From Saprospiraceae bacterium (lineage in GTDB: Bacteria; Bacteroidota; Bacteroidia; Chitinophagales; Saprospiraceae): a DNA stretch of 50,700 bases. Shown here piece after piece: positions 27,667 to 37,800 of the stretch (position 1 is the first letter of the stretch; every line of letters starts with the position of its first letter). The notes below the pieces were generated by a model that saw only the letters and a program-made list of their open reading frames with translations, had not been told where the DNA came from and searched no databases. The position numbers and the translations under genes are program-made. Location of the stretch: the NCBI GenBank assembly GCA_019634045.1, contig JAHQWA010000604.1:1-50700 (forward strand), in the 5' to 3' direction.

Positions 27667-27706
27667 ACGTAATCGAACTACGTAATTTTGCTTATATTTG
27701 CGTATT
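27667..27706 (+). promoter_or_regulatory. Promoter of the response regulator gene with TACGTA repeats
   Basis: CTACGTAAT occurs twice as a direct repeat 13 bp apart (TACGTA at 27667-27672 and 27680-27685). A -7 match TATATTTG follows at 27694-27701, and GCGTAT at 27702. There is no TTG at the -33 position. The gene starts at 27738. The repeats resemble those before nirB and the porin gene, so the regulator may control its own gene. Confidence 0.6.
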
Positions 27707-27737
27707 CCTTCATCAAACTGCTGCCTAGCCCGAAACC

Positions 27738-28418
27738 ATGACCGCAACCGAAAAAATAACCATTCTCCTAGCTGATGACCACGAACTAGTACGAAATGGT
27801 ATCAAAGCTTTACTACAAAGCGATGATAGCTTACAGGTCATTGCGGAAGCAGCCAACGGCCGAGAGGCTTTAGACAAAATAGCCTCCGAACGGCCCGATC
27901 TCGCGATCATTGATGTTAGAATGCCAGAACTAAATGGCATTGAAACGGTAGCTCATGTGATTCAATCCGGCTCAACAACTAAGCCTATCGTGCTATCCAT
28001 GCATGATTCTGAGGAGTATGTATTGAAATCGATTGAAGCGGGTTCCTTTGGTTATCTGCTGAAAGATACCTCAAAAGAAGAGTTTCTACGTGCCATACAT
28101 ATGGTGGCCAAAGGGGAGAAGTATTTTAGCGCGGACATCTCACAGATCCTTGCCAATAAATACTTAGAAAACCTGAGCACTCATGAAGAGGACTCGGATA
28201 CCTCTACCTCTGCTCCCCTTCCCTCCATCACTTTAACCAAACGGGAAAAACAGGTAATGGATATGGCATTGGAAGGATTCAGCAATAAGGAAATTGCTGG
28301 CAACCTTAACAAGAGCGTCCGCACCATTGAAGCCCATCGCTTTAACCTCATGAAGAAACTTAAAGTCAAAAACATTGCTGAACTTTCTGCCAAAGCCAAA
28401 TCTCTGGGCTTGATCTAA
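27738..28418 (+). CDS. NarL/FixJ-family response regulator
   Basis: A 226-residue two-component regulator. The receiver domain (1-125) has the acidic pair in LADDHELV, the phosphorylated Asp59 in IIDVRMPELNG and the conserved lysine in LLKDTSKEEF. A LuxR-type HTH (about 160-222) contains LTKREKQVMDMALEGFSNKEIAGNLNKS in the usual places. The kinase gene ends 125 bp upstream, and the pair forms a NarX/NarL-like system inside the nitrate island. It has its own promoter region with TACGTA repeats, so autoregulation is plausible. Targets are inferred to be the nirB, cobA, narL-like and porin promoters. Confidence 0.93.
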   Translation: MTATEKITILLADDHELVRNGIKALLQSDDSLQVIAEAANGREALDKIASERPDLAIIDVRMPELNGIETVAHVIQSGSTTKPIVLSMHDSEEYVLKSIEAGSFGYLLKDTSKEEFLRAIHMVAKGEKYFSADISQILANKYLENLSTHEEDSDTSTSAPLPSITLTKREKQVMDMALEGFSNKEIAGNLNKSVRTIEAHRFNLMKKLKVKNIAELSAKAKSLGLI

Positions 28419-28584
28419 GTCCCGCTCCTAGCCACAGCTTTACTTTTCCATCCCTCTTTCTGCAAGGATACATCAACTTTAAGTAGCCAACTAGTTAGCT
28501 AGCACGATCTCTCCCTAGCACCAACTATCTACTAATCAGCCTTTTAGCGACTCAGCCCAAAAGAGTTCAGCATTTCACTGCTTA
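28419..28584. other. 5' half of the gap before the porin gene
   Basis: After the regulator stop there is AT-rich, unstructured sequence with a short palindromic patch (AACTAGTTAGCTAGC near 28488-28502). No terminator with a T-run and no gene were seen. Confidence 0.4.
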
Positions 28585-28654
28585 GTACTTAAAAATATTT
28601 TTACGTATTTTTTAAGTATTTTTCTACGTATTAAAGAATTATTACTTAGATTTG
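28585..28654 (+). promoter_or_regulatory. Promoter of the nitrate uptake/reduction operon with phased GTA repeats
   Basis: TAGTA, TACGTA, TAAGTA and TACGTA units have GTA at 28585, 28605, 28616 and 28628, spacings close to one or two helical turns. The -7 element TAGATTTG is at 28647-28654, and there is no TTG at -33, where the last TACGTA (28625-28630) lies instead. The 11-mer TAAGTATTTTT here (28613-28623) is identical to one in the cobA/nirB promoter. The gene start at 28730 leaves a leader of about 70 nt. Confidence 0.6.
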
Positions 28655-28729
28655 CCTTTGTAATAATGACATTCAACAAAAATGAGCCCCTGGTAAGTCT
28701 ATTTCATTTTAGCTTTCAAAACATAACTA

Positions 28730-30028
28730 ATGAAAAAAAGAATACCCTTTCAACGACTCGTAGGTCTACTTTTTTTATCCCTTATGACCTACAATACCAG
28801 TCAGGCCCAGTTCACTCTAAGCGCAGAGGTACGGCCTCGTACAGAATTACGTAACGGTTTCAAAACACCTACTAGCAAAGGCAAAGATCCCGCCTTCTTC
28901 ACTGAGCAACGCAGTCGACTTTATTTCGATTTTACAGATGACAAATACAAGTTTCGCGTAGCGATGCAAGACGTAAGAATGTGGGGAGAAACAAGTCAGA
29001 TCTTCAAGGAAGAGGATGGTAATGCTTTCCTTAGCGAAGCCTGGGGGCAGTACTTTGTCAGCAAGACTTTTTCGATCAAAGCTGGCCGCCAGATCATCTC
29101 CTATGATAATCAGAGATTCTTAGGAGGGTTAGAATGGGCACAGCAGGGTCGACGACATGATGCCCTTTTGTTCATTTATGAGAAAAAGGAAAGCAAGACA
29201 AAATTTCACGCTGGCTTTGCCTACAACTCTGATGATGACGTGCCAGAGCCAGCCTATATCCAAAACGTGGGTGCTTCTTTCTACTCCGTTGGCGGAAGCT
29301 ACAAAGCCCTACAGTATGGGTGGTTTAACAAGAAATTTGACAAAGGTAGTCTGTCTTTACTTGCTTTGAACGCAGGTATTCAACAAGCAGATTCTACCAT
29401 CTCGTACAAGCAAACTTTTGGGATCATTCCTTCTATTAATCTAGGTAGCATTGTACTGGCCGGTGATTTCTACTACCAAACCGGTAAGGCAGGTGCGAAT
29501 AACGTAAACGCCATACTTGCAGGTGTGAAGGCTACCCTCAAAACAGACCTTACGCCTATTACACTTGGGGTAGAATACATCTCCGGAAAAGATGATGATG
29601 ATAATACTACAGATGTAACCAACTTCTCGCCAGATTTTGGTACCAATCACGCGCATAACGGATTCATGGATTACTTCTTTGTTGGGCCTGCTAATGGCAA
29701 CGTTGGAGTAACAGACATTTACCTCAAAACCAAGTTTGCCTTACCTAAAGGTGCCTTGATTGCTAATGTCCATGAATTCATGACAGGCTCTAAGCAGTTT
29801 GATGAGAAAGGAGATCAGTTGAACAGCATGATGGGAACTGAGATTGACTTGGTATACGCCTTACCACTCGGCAAAGGGGCTTCTTTCAATCTGGGCTTCT
29901 CTCAATTGTTTGCTACGGATACGATGTTGGACCTAAGAGGAGGAGATATTAAGAGCAACAATTGGGCTTGGATGATGATCACCTTTAAGCCGACCCTCTT
30001 GAAGACTGAAAAGAAAGAAAAGAAATAA
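28730..30028 (+). CDS. Outer-membrane porin of the alginate-export (Alginate_exp) type
   Basis: A 432-residue protein with a signal peptide (GLLFLSLMTYNTSQAQ) and a beta-rich body of alternating residues. FTLSAEVRPRTELRNGF, FTEQRSRLYFDF, KAGRQIISYDNQRF and NWAWMMITFKPT are typical of the Alginate_exp barrel family, the last being the closing strand. Alginate itself is unlikely: the gene begins the operon for nitrate import and lies behind the same type of promoter as nirB. Diffusion of nitrate across the outer membrane is the inferred role. A lysine-rich tail (KKEKK) ends the protein. The ATG at 28730 sets the signal peptide. Confidence 0.85.
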   Translation: MKKRIPFQRLVGLLFLSLMTYNTSQAQFTLSAEVRPRTELRNGFKTPTSKGKDPAFFTEQRSRLYFDFTDDKYKFRVAMQDVRMWGETSQIFKEEDGNAFLSEAWGQYFVSKTFSIKAGRQIISYDNQRFLGGLEWAQQGRRHDALLFIYEKKESKTKFHAGFAYNSDDDVPEPAYIQNVGASFYSVGGSYKALQYGWFNKKFDKGSLSLLALNAGIQQADSTISYKQTFGIIPSINLGSIVLAGDFYYQTGKAGANNVNAILAGVKATLKTDLTPITLGVEYISGKDDDDNTTDVTNFSPDFGTNHAHNGFMDYFFVGPANGNVGVTDIYLKTKFALPKGALIANVHEFMTGSKQFDEKGDQLNSMMGTEIDLVYALPLGKGASFNLGFSQLFATDTMLDLRGGDIKSNNWAWMMITFKPTLLKTEKKEKK

Positions 30029-30038
30029 GTAAGATTTT

Positions 30039-30057
30039 CACTCCATTAAGAGGAGTG
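30039..30057. repeat. Hairpin after the porin gene
   Basis: CACTCC (30039-30044) pairs with GGAGTG (30052-30057) over a 7-nt loop, 11 bp after the porin stop. No T-run follows, so it is at most a weak terminator or an mRNA 3' stabiliser. Confidence 0.4.
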
Positions 30058-30133
30058 CATAACAAACAAAAAACAGCAGCCTTCCCGGCTCATTCACCAC
30101 TACATTTTACTGGTTACGCTAAGATAAATTGGC

Positions 30134-30152
30134 TATTGCTCAACGAGCAATA
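30134..30152. repeat. Hairpin upstream of nrtA
   Basis: TATTGCTC (30134-30141) and GAGCAATA (30145-30152) are perfect inverted copies around AAC. They lie 78 bp before the binding-protein gene. No TAnnTTTG element is near, so nrtA is probably read from the porin promoter and this is an mRNA structure or an operator. Confidence 0.45.
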
Positions 30153-30229
30153 AATGGAACCCTTAAGCCGGATTCAGCGATTCTTGGCGTGACCTACACC
30201 TTTTGTCTAATATCAAAATGATACATAAA

Positions 30230-31606
30230 ATGAAAAAGTTAAGCCTTATTTATCTAGGTCTTCTGGCTATGTTCCTGACCGCTTGCGGAGGGAGTCCCAA
30301 AGTAACGGAGGATACAGCACAGGCCGCGGTAGGCTCCGCTACCAGCCTAGCGATCGAAAAGCCACAGTTGACCTTTGGTTTTATCAAATTGACGGACATG
30401 GCTCCACTGGCTATCGCCAAGGAGTTGGGCTTTTTCGAAGATGAAGGTCTTTATGTAACGATAGAAGCACAATCTAACTGGAAAAACGTATTGGATCGAG
30501 TGATTGATGGTCAGTTAGATGGTTCCCATATGCTTGCCGGACAACCGATCGCTGCCGGTGCAGGATTTGGCCGACAGGCAGACTTAGTTACACCTTTCTC
30601 CATGGATTTAAATGGAAACGGTATTACCGTTTCGAATGAAGTGTGGAGTCAAATGAAACCACACGTACCAATGGACGGCGGCAAACCTGCTCACCCAATC
30701 ACTGCGGATGCGATCAAACCAGTGGTAGAGTCTTTCAAGAATAACGGTAAACCTTTCAAAATGGGTATGGTATTCCCCGTATCTACGCACAACTACGAAA
30801 TCCGTTACTGGTTGGCCGCTGCAGGCATCCACCCAGGCATGTATACCGCTGGAAATATTCAGGGTCAGGTAGACGCAGATGTATTACTCTCTGTAACACC
30901 TCCTCCACAAATGCCTGCGACGCTGGAAGCGGGTACAATCTACGGTTACTGTGTAGGAGAGCCTTGGAATCAGCAAGCAGTATTCAAAGGCATTGGTGTT
31001 CCTGTTACAACTAACTACGACATCTGGAAAAATAACCCAGAGAAGGTATTCGTGATGACGAAAAGCTTTGTGGAAAAATACCCAAATACCGCTACAGCAG
31101 TAACCAAGGCATTGATCCGTGCTGGTAAATGGCTGGATACCCCCGGCAATCGTCCAAAAGCAGTAGGCATTCTTTCTCAATCTGAATACGTAGGTGCTGA
31201 CTCCGTTGTCATCGCGAATTCTATGACGGGAACTTTCGAGTTCGAAAAAGGGGACAAGCGATCTATGCCAGATTTCAATGTTTTCTTCCGCTATAACGCT
31301 ACCTACCCATTCTACTCTGATGGTATCTGGTTCCTTACGCAAATGCGTCGTTGGGGACAGATTCCTGAATCCAAGCCTGACAGCTGGTACCACGAAACCA
31401 TCAAGGAGATCTATCGCCCAGACATCTGGAAGATTGCAGCACAAGCTTTGGTAGAGGAAGGTAAATTGGAAGCATCAGATATCCCAGAAACAGATGGCTA
31501 TAAACCCGCGACTACTGATTTCATAGATGGTAAAAACTATGACGGTAAAAACCCGATCGGCTATATCAATGGCTTTAAAATCGGGAATAAAGACAACGTA
31601 CAATAA
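30230..31606 (+). CDS. nrtA: Nitrate ABC transporter substrate-binding lipoprotein (NrtA/CmpA type)
   Basis: A 458-residue lipoprotein; I chose the ATG at 30230 because it gives a normal signal peptide with lipobox LTAC (Cys20). The ligand domain belongs to the NrtA/CmpA family: [19 protein letters not shown] near the start, [29 protein letters not shown] and a tail with [19 protein letters not shown]. The family binds nitrate, nitrite or bicarbonate; nitrate is inferred from the reductases next door. The permease and two ATPase genes follow in order. A strong hairpin after the stop suggests that this highly used subunit is made in excess. Confidence 0.93.
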   Translation: MKKLSLIYLGLLAMFLTACGGSPKVTEDTAQAAVGSATSLAIEKPQLTFGFIKLTDMAPLAIAKELGFFEDEGLYVTIEAQSNWKNVLDRVIDGQLDGSHMLAGQPIAAGAGFGRQADLVTPFSMDLNGNGITVSNEVWSQMKPHVPMDGGKPAHPITADAIKPVVESFKNNGKPFKMGMVFPVSTHNYEIRYWLAAAGIHPGMYTAGNIQGQVDADVLLSVTPPPQMPATLEAGTIYGYCVGEPWNQQAVFKGIGVPVTTNYDIWKNNPEKVFVMTKSFVEKYPNTATAVTKALIRAGKWLDTPGNRPKAVGILSQSEYVGADSVVIANSMTGTFEFEKGDKRSMPDFNVFFRYNATYPFYSDGIWFLTQMRRWGQIPESKPDSWYHETIKEIYRPDIWKIAAQALVEEGKLEASDIPETDGYKPATTDFIDGKNYDGKNPIGYINGFKIGNKDNVQ

Positions 31607-31618
31607 CACGAGGACATG

Positions 31619-31659
31619 GACAGAAAGAGGCTTTGGACCTAGTTCAAAGCCTCCCTGTC
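31619..31659. promoter_or_regulatory. Strong hairpin between nrtA and nrtB
   Basis: GAGGCTTTG (31627-31635) pairs perfectly with CAAAGCCTC (31645-31653); an outer GACAG/CTGTC pair (31619-31623, 31655-31659) extends it. No T-run follows. Such structures after binding-protein genes usually stabilise the upstream mRNA, here probably giving more NrtA than permease. Confidence 0.6.
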
Positions 31660-31717
31660 TCCTTGTCTAAAGCCATCATCCGTAACCCACCCTTTTAAAA
31701 TTGTAAATCCACCTAAC

Positions 31718-32809
31718 ATGAGTGATATTGGAATTTCCACTAAAGCCATGGGTAAAACTGGACCCGCTTTCTCGCCATTGAAGGTGCTAAAAGGTTTCAT
31801 ACCCAAACTGGACACCAAGGCCATTATCAAAAATGCTTTGATCTCTTTGGCTTCCATACTTTTGTTCGTACTGCTATGGCATCTAGGAGCAAATTATCTT
31901 TTCAATGTTGAAGCTACCGCCAAGATTGAAAAGGCAAGAACTGAGCAGGGTGCTGAAGCAGCTGCTCAGATGGAAGCTTGTATTCTCTCTGGAGACGTGA
32001 GTTGTCAACCTAATACACTCCCTTCTCCTAGACAAGTGATTTTCGCCGCTCAGAATTTATGGGCCGACCATTTGTCCATCAGTAACAAGAAAGCTGAATT
32101 CAAGGCCAAGGTCGCCGCAACGAATGCAGATCGAAAAGCACAAGGCCTCAAACCCATCAAATACACCGGTCGTCCATCATTCATCGACCAGATTCTTACG
32201 AGTATAAAAACTGTTTTTGCTGGATTTCTTCTGGCAATGTTCATTGCTATTCCCATTGGAATTATTACTGGCTTGAGTGAAAATTTAAAGACGGCCTTCA
32301 ACTGGTTGATACAAATTTTCAAACCTGTATCTCCTGTAGTATGGCTGTTGTTAGTGTTCATGATCGTAAAAACCCTGATCAGAGATCCTGAGTTAGATAA
32401 GTCTTTTATCATCTCAGCTATCAGTGTAGGTCTATGTGCCATGTGGGCTACCTTGGTTAACACCAGTCTGGGAGTTTCTAGTGTAAAAACAGACTATATG
32501 AATGTGGCTAAAGTGTTACAGCTTGGACTAGGCAAGAAGATATTCAAGATCATAATCCCATCTTCCATTCCTTTAATTTTTGCGGGTTTACGAATTACGG
32601 TATCCGTAGCCTGGATGGTACTGATTGCTATTGAGCTATTGGCACAAAGTCCTGGCTTGGGGTCCTTCGTTTGGGAAGAATTCCAGAATGGAGCCAATGA
32701 CTCGAATGCCAAGATCATCGTAGCCATGTTTATAATCGGAATCATTGGTTTCCTACTAGATCGAATTATGGTTTTTGTGCAGCAATCCGTTTCCTTCGAA
32801 ACGCAATAA
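31718..32809 (+). CDS. nrtB: Nitrate ABC transporter permease with a large soluble insert
   Basis: Inner-membrane permease of 363 residues. After a cytoplasmic N-terminus the first helix is near 44-66 (ALISLASILLFVLLWHLGANYLF). An unusually long charged, alanine-rich segment (about 68-150) follows before the remaining five helices. The EAA-type loop is in GLGKKIFKIIIPSSIPLIFAGLRI, the contact with the ATPase. Cyanobacterial NrtB proteins are about 275 residues and lack such an insert by memory; here it would lie on the periplasmic side and might contact NrtA. It includes two cysteines (CILSGDVSC) that could form a disulphide. Confidence 0.9.
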   Translation: MSDIGISTKAMGKTGPAFSPLKVLKGFIPKLDTKAIIKNALISLASILLFVLLWHLGANYLFNVEATAKIEKARTEQGAEAAAQMEACILSGDVSCQPNTLPSPRQVIFAAQNLWADHLSISNKKAEFKAKVAATNADRKAQGLKPIKYTGRPSFIDQILTSIKTVFAGFLLAMFIAIPIGIITGLSENLKTAFNWLIQIFKPVSPVVWLLLVFMIVKTLIRDPELDKSFIISAISVGLCAMWATLVNTSLGVSSVKTDYMNVAKVLQLGLGKKIFKIIIPSSIPLIFAGLRITVSVAWMVLIAIELLAQSPGLGSFVWEEFQNGANDSNAKIIVAMFIIGIIGFLLDRIMVFVQQSVSFETQ

Positions 32810-32858
32810 AACAACTGACAAGATCCATTATTCATTAACTGCTTAACACCGAACCAAG

Positions 32859-33743
32859 ATGTCTGAAAATATAGTTGAGTTCAAAAATGTAAGTAAATGG
32901 TATGGAGAAGGAGCTAATCGAACGGAAGTTCTCTCCAATATCAATCTAACCATGAAGGAAGGCGAGTTTCTGGCCATCGTAGGGTTTACGGGTAGTGGAA
33001 AAACCACCTTGATTAACCTCATTACAGGGCTACTGGAGCCGGACGAAGGGGAGGTTCTATTTAAGGGAAAACCAATCAAAGGAACCAGCCATGAGCGAGG
33101 GATCATCTTCCAAAATTATTCGCTATTGCCTTGGTTAAGTGTGTTCCAAAATGTAGCGCTAGCAGTAAAGGAAGTGCACTCAGATTGGTCCCAAAAGCAG
33201 ATCACTGCGCATACCGAAAAGTTCATCGAGATGGTGCATCTAACGCCCGCCAGAAATAAGCTACCCAAGGAATTGTCTGGCGGAATGCGCCAGCGTGTAT
33301 CCGTAGCCCGTGCCCTATCGATGGATCCAGAGATGTTGCTAATGGATGAGCCACTCGGCGCCTTGGATGCCTTGACCCGTGGTGTGCTACAAGAGGAAAT
33401 ATTACGCATCTGGAGTGCTAACCGACGCACAGCCTTATTGATCACTAATGATGTAGACGAAGGTGTTTTCATGGCGGATCGCATCATTCCGCTTAATCCT
33501 GGCCCGAATGCAACTTTGGGCCCGGAATACGCTATTGAACTCGACCGACCTCGGGATAAAAAAGCACTTAACTCCGATCCTAAATTCAAGGAAGTGAGGA
33601 CTTCTATTTTGAACTATCTCGTGGACCTAGGAGAAGCTGCCAAATTGGAGAAAAAGACAGAATTCAAGTTGCCTGATTATCAACCATTGATGCCCAATAG
33701 CAGAAGTTTCCCCTTCTTTAGAAAGAGAAGGGGGCGAGCCTAG
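32859..33743 (+). CDS. nrtC: Nitrate ABC transporter ATPase 1
   Basis: A 294-residue ABC ATPase. Walker A is GFTGSGKTT, the signature LSGGMRQR, Walker B LLMDEP and the switch histidine is replaced by Asn in LLITNDVDEG (ITND instead of ITHD). A region of about 50 residues after the core contains a lysine-rich, proline-containing tail (KLPDYQPLMPNSRSF). Unlike cyanobacterial NrtC it has no fused solute-binding domain, so the symbol only marks its place as first of the two ATPases. It pairs with the ATPase at 33835 to drive the importer. The switch residue change might make it the catalytically weak partner. Confidence 0.88.
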   Translation: MSENIVEFKNVSKWYGEGANRTEVLSNINLTMKEGEFLAIVGFTGSGKTTLINLITGLLEPDEGEVLFKGKPIKGTSHERGIIFQNYSLLPWLSVFQNVALAVKEVHSDWSQKQITAHTEKFIEMVHLTPARNKLPKELSGGMRQRVSVARALSMDPEMLLMDEPLGALDALTRGVLQEEILRIWSANRRTALLITNDVDEGVFMADRIIPLNPGPNATLGPEYAIELDRPRDKKALNSDPKFKEVRTSILNYLVDLGEAAKLEKKTEFKLPDYQPLMPNSRSFPFFRKRRGRA

Positions 33744-33834
33744 CAGAGAACCAATTCTTTTTGACAATCATCTATCCTGACACAGGTAGCTTAATAATAA
33801 TTGCTCTATTTCGTCAGGTTCAATCAGACATCAT

Positions 33835-34644
33835 ATGACTGCTGCAAGTATCACACATCCCTCTGCCGCTAGCTTGAGAGATGTCATGCTCAACATAAAA
33901 GACTTAACGAAGATCTATCCAACGCCTAAGGGAGACTACGTTGTCCTGGAGAATTTACAACTCCAGATCATGAAGGAAGAATTTGTCTCTATCATTGGCC
34001 ACTCGGGCTGTGGGAAAACCACCCTATTGACCATGATCGCTGGATTGAATAATATTTCAGGGGGAAATATTTACCTTAATGAATTTCCTATTGCTGGTCC
34101 TGGTCCAGACCGAGGAGTAATCTTCCAAGCCCCCAGTCTGTTCCCCTGGATGACGGCCTTGGAAAATGTGCTCTTAGGCGTAAAACAAGTTTTCCCGCAT
34201 GCCTCTAAGGCTGAGCAAAAAGACATTTGTAAATACTACCTAAGTAGGGTTGGCCTGGAAGATGCTTTCCACAAGAAAGCGAGTGAGTTGTCACAAGGGA
34301 TGCAACAGCGGGTGGGTATTGCCCGAGCCTTTGCCCTCCGCCCAAAGATCTTGCTTCTAGATGAGCCTTTTGGTATGCTCGACTCCCTAACTCGGGCATC
34401 CTTACAGGATGTCTTACTTGAGGTGTGGGAAAAAGAAAAGATCACAGCTATACAAATCACTCACGATGTCGACGAAGCTATATTCTTAGCCAATCGAATC
34501 ATCATGATGACCTCAGGACCAAGAGCCCAAGTAGGGGATATTCTAAACGTAGAATTTGAGCGCCCACGTGATCGAAAGGAGATTCTCAACCACCCAGATT
34601 ATTACCACTATCGCAAGCACCTAATCGATTTCTTGGAGCATTAA
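33835..34644 (+). CDS. nrtD: Nitrate ABC transporter ATPase 2
   Basis: A 269-residue ABC ATPase of the NrtD type. Walker A is GHSGCGKTT, the Q-loop region is [17 protein letters not shown], the signature LSQGMQQR has Gln instead of the second Gly, Walker B is LLLDEP, and the switch His is present in QITHDVDEA. With the ATPase at 32859, whose switch His is lost, it would form a heterodimer with one normal and one altered site, as in other asymmetric importers. The gap to the upstream gene is 91 bp. A promoter for the nitrate reductase lies across its end. Confidence 0.9.
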   Translation: MTAASITHPSAASLRDVMLNIKDLTKIYPTPKGDYVVLENLQLQIMKEEFVSIIGHSGCGKTTLLTMIAGLNNISGGNIYLNEFPIAGPGPDRGVIFQAPSLFPWMTALENVLLGVKQVFPHASKAEQKDICKYYLSRVGLEDAFHKKASELSQGMQQRVGIARAFALRPKILLLDEPFGMLDSLTRASLQDVLLEVWEKEKITAIQITHDVDEAIFLANRIIMMTSGPRAQVGDILNVEFERPRDRKEILNHPDYYHYRKHLIDFLEH

Positions 34645-34663
34645 GCGGTTTACCCTAACTTTG
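34633..34663 (+). promoter_or_regulatory. Candidate promoter for the nitrate reductase gene
   Basis: TTG at 34633-34635, a 20-bp spacer and TAACTTTG at 34656-34663 match the Bacteroidota consensus well. Here the -33 element is present and no TACGTA units occur, unlike the other promoters of the island, so this gene may have a basal promoter of its own. The leader would be about 195 nt. Confidence 0.5.
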
Positions 34664-34864
34664 TACTGTCCAATCCGCATTTCATATGCAGTTTCAGTGG
34701 GTTCATTTATCCACTTACAGAGCTAGATTATAGACCGTTTTTCCTTCAACAATTTTTTTAGGCAATGTCCTTGCCTGATCCTTCTAATCGATGGAATAGA
34801 TTTCTCCAACGACTATAGGGTCATTCATGACTTTTCCATCCTTTCGAAAAGACAAGTGCAGCAT

Positions 34865-37800
34865 ATGAAGTATACAACACAAAAGTCGACTTGCTCCTAT
34901 TGTGGCGTTGGGTGTGGGGTATTGATCAAGAAAGATAGTAGAGGGCGGATGAAGGTAGAAGGAGACCCTGATCATCCAGTCAATCAGGGGATGTTGTGCT
35001 CCAAAGGGATGAATCTTCACTATGTTGTACAAGATTACAGCGATCGATTACGCTATCCGCAAATGCGATGGAATCGGCATCATCCCATGCAACGTGTCAG
35101 CTGGGATCTAGCTCTGGACCGCGCAGCAGCCGTTTTCAAATCCATGATCAGTAAATATGGCCCAGATAGTGTTGGTTTTTATGTTTCTGGACAATGCCTT
35201 ACTGAAGAATACTATCTAGTCAACAAACTCGCCAAAGGATTTATAGGGACTAATAATATCGATACCAATAGCCGCCTCTGCATGAGTTCAGCAGTAGTTG
35301 GCTATAAGAAAACCTTTGGGGAAGATAGCGTACCCATTGCCTACGAGGATATCGAGTTGGCCGATTGTTTCATGATCGCGGGTGCCAATCCCGCCTGGTG
35401 CCATCCCATCCTCTTCCGCAGATTAGAAAAAAGAAAAGAAGAAAACCCTGAAATAAAGGTAATAGTAGTAGATCCCCGGCGCACCCAAACCTGCTCAATT
35501 GCCGATCTTCACCTGCAGATCAAGCCGGGCACGGATGTAGTACTGTACAATGCGATTGCTAGGAGATTGATAGAAACCAAGCAGTGGGATAAGGCATTCA
35601 TTGATGAGCACACAGAGTTTTTTGAGAATTACCGCCAGCTGATCATGCGTACCTCCATTCGCAAGGCAGCAGAGCTTTGTGGGGTCAAAGTAGAGGATAT
35701 TCGTTTGGCAGCTCAGTATATTGGCCAAGCGAAAGGCTTCATTTCCATGTGGGCAATGGGCCTCAATCAAAGTGCCAATGGAGTAGACAAAAATTATGCC
35801 CTCCTCAACCTGAGTCTAATCACTGGTCAGGTAGGCAAACCGGGTGCGGGCCCCTTTTCTTTAACCGGCCAACCGAATGCCATGGGCGGGCGGGAAGTCG
35901 GTGGGATGGCTAATTTGCTACCTGCTCACCGAGTTTTGTCCAACCCACTGCACCGGCAGGAGGTTGCCGATTTCTGGAATGTCCCAGATCTCCCCTCAAA
36001 ACCCGGTTTAACGGCGACTCAGATGTTTGACGCCCTGGAATCGGGGAAACTAAAAGCCATCTGGATCATTTGCACCAATCCAGTCGTTAGCCTACCCAAT
36101 GCCAGAAAGGTAGAAAAAGCCTTAGAACAAGCCAAGTTTGTAGTCGTGCAAGACATTTCTAAGCGGTCTGATACCTTGGCCTATGCCGACTTGGTACTTC
36201 CCGCCGCCGGATGGGCCGAAAAGGAAGGTACAATGACTAATTCTGACCGTCGAATTAGCTTTGTTCCGAAAGCTATGGATGCCCCCGGAGAAGCACTTCC
36301 AGATGCGGAGATCTTGTGGCGTTTTGCACAAAAAATGGGTTATGAAGGCTTTGACTACAACAACAGTAGTGAGGTATACCATGAACATTGCCGACTGACA
36401 AAGGGAACCAATATCGATATCTCTGGCTTAAGTCATCAACGACTCAAAGAACAGGGTACTTTCCAATTCCCGGTACCATTCGACGACCACCCTGGAACGC
36501 CTCGCCTATTTACAGATAAGAAATTCTATACCCATACTCAGAAAGCATGGTTTAATACGCCAGCCAATATTCTTCCTATTTCCGAGCCTACTGATGGTAG
36601 TTTCCCGCTCGTGCTAACTACCGGAAGAATTCGTGATCAATGGCATACCATGACCCGAACAGGAAAAGTCAATAAGTTACTAAAGCATATAGGCACGCCT
36701 TTTCTCAGCATGCACCCTATTGACGCTGCTGTACGGGGTTTACAAAACGATGATTTAGCTGTTATCAATAGCCGCCGAGGGGAAGTTCGTGTCAAAATCA
36801 GCATCTCTAATATCAATCGAGAAGGAGTAGTTTTCCTTCCTATGCATTGGGGCAAAATCTTACAAAATGACTTTGGTAGGGCTAACAACCTAACCAATCC
36901 CTTACTCGACCCCAGCTCCAAACAACCAGACTTCAAGTATACCGCTGTACAAGTCAAAAAATACCAACAGGCTCGCCAAAAAGTCATCGTCGTTGGGGCA
37001 GGCGCGGCAGCTTATCGATTTGTGAATACCTATCGCGCTCTTAATCCCATAGATCACCTACAGGTGTTTTCTCTAGAGCCGCATCCTTTCTACAATCGAG
37101 TGCTTTTACCCGAGTATGTCAGTGAACACCTAAGCTGGGAACAATTGCAGAAACTGAAGAAAGATCAGTTGAAAGAGTTGAATATCGATTTAATTCCTAG
37201 CTTAAAAATTACCCATATCGACAAAGGGCAAAAGACCGTCACAGACGCTAGGGGCAATCTACATTACTACGATAAGTTGATTCTAGCCATGGGGAGTCGG
37301 CCTTTTGTGCCGCGAGATGTGCCCTTGCAAATGCCAGGGGTATTTACCATCCGACACAAGGAAAATGCTGACCGTTTAAAGGATTATCTGAAAGGAACGG
37401 AGCTGCCCTCTAAGGAGCAACAAGTTGTAATTGTAGGAGGTGGATTATTAGGGCTGGAGATAGCGGCAGCTTTAAAGAAAACGGGGATTCAAATTACGCT
37501 CGTACAACGAGCCTCTCGCCTAATGGAACGGCAATTGGATACCGTCGCCAGTAAACTATTAGCAGAAGATGTTAGTGAGCGAGGCATTCCCATATTTTTC
37601 AATAATGAAGTCAGTACGATATTCCAGGAGGACGGTAATCACCAATTGACCATCACTCTCAAAAGTGGTCGAACCATTAGCAGCCATGCTGTTGTATTTG
37701 CGATCGGCACTCGTCCCAATATAGAATTAGCGAAAAACGCTGGAATTGATTGTAGCAGAGGGATAATCGTAAATGATTACCTACAAACTTCGGACTCCAA

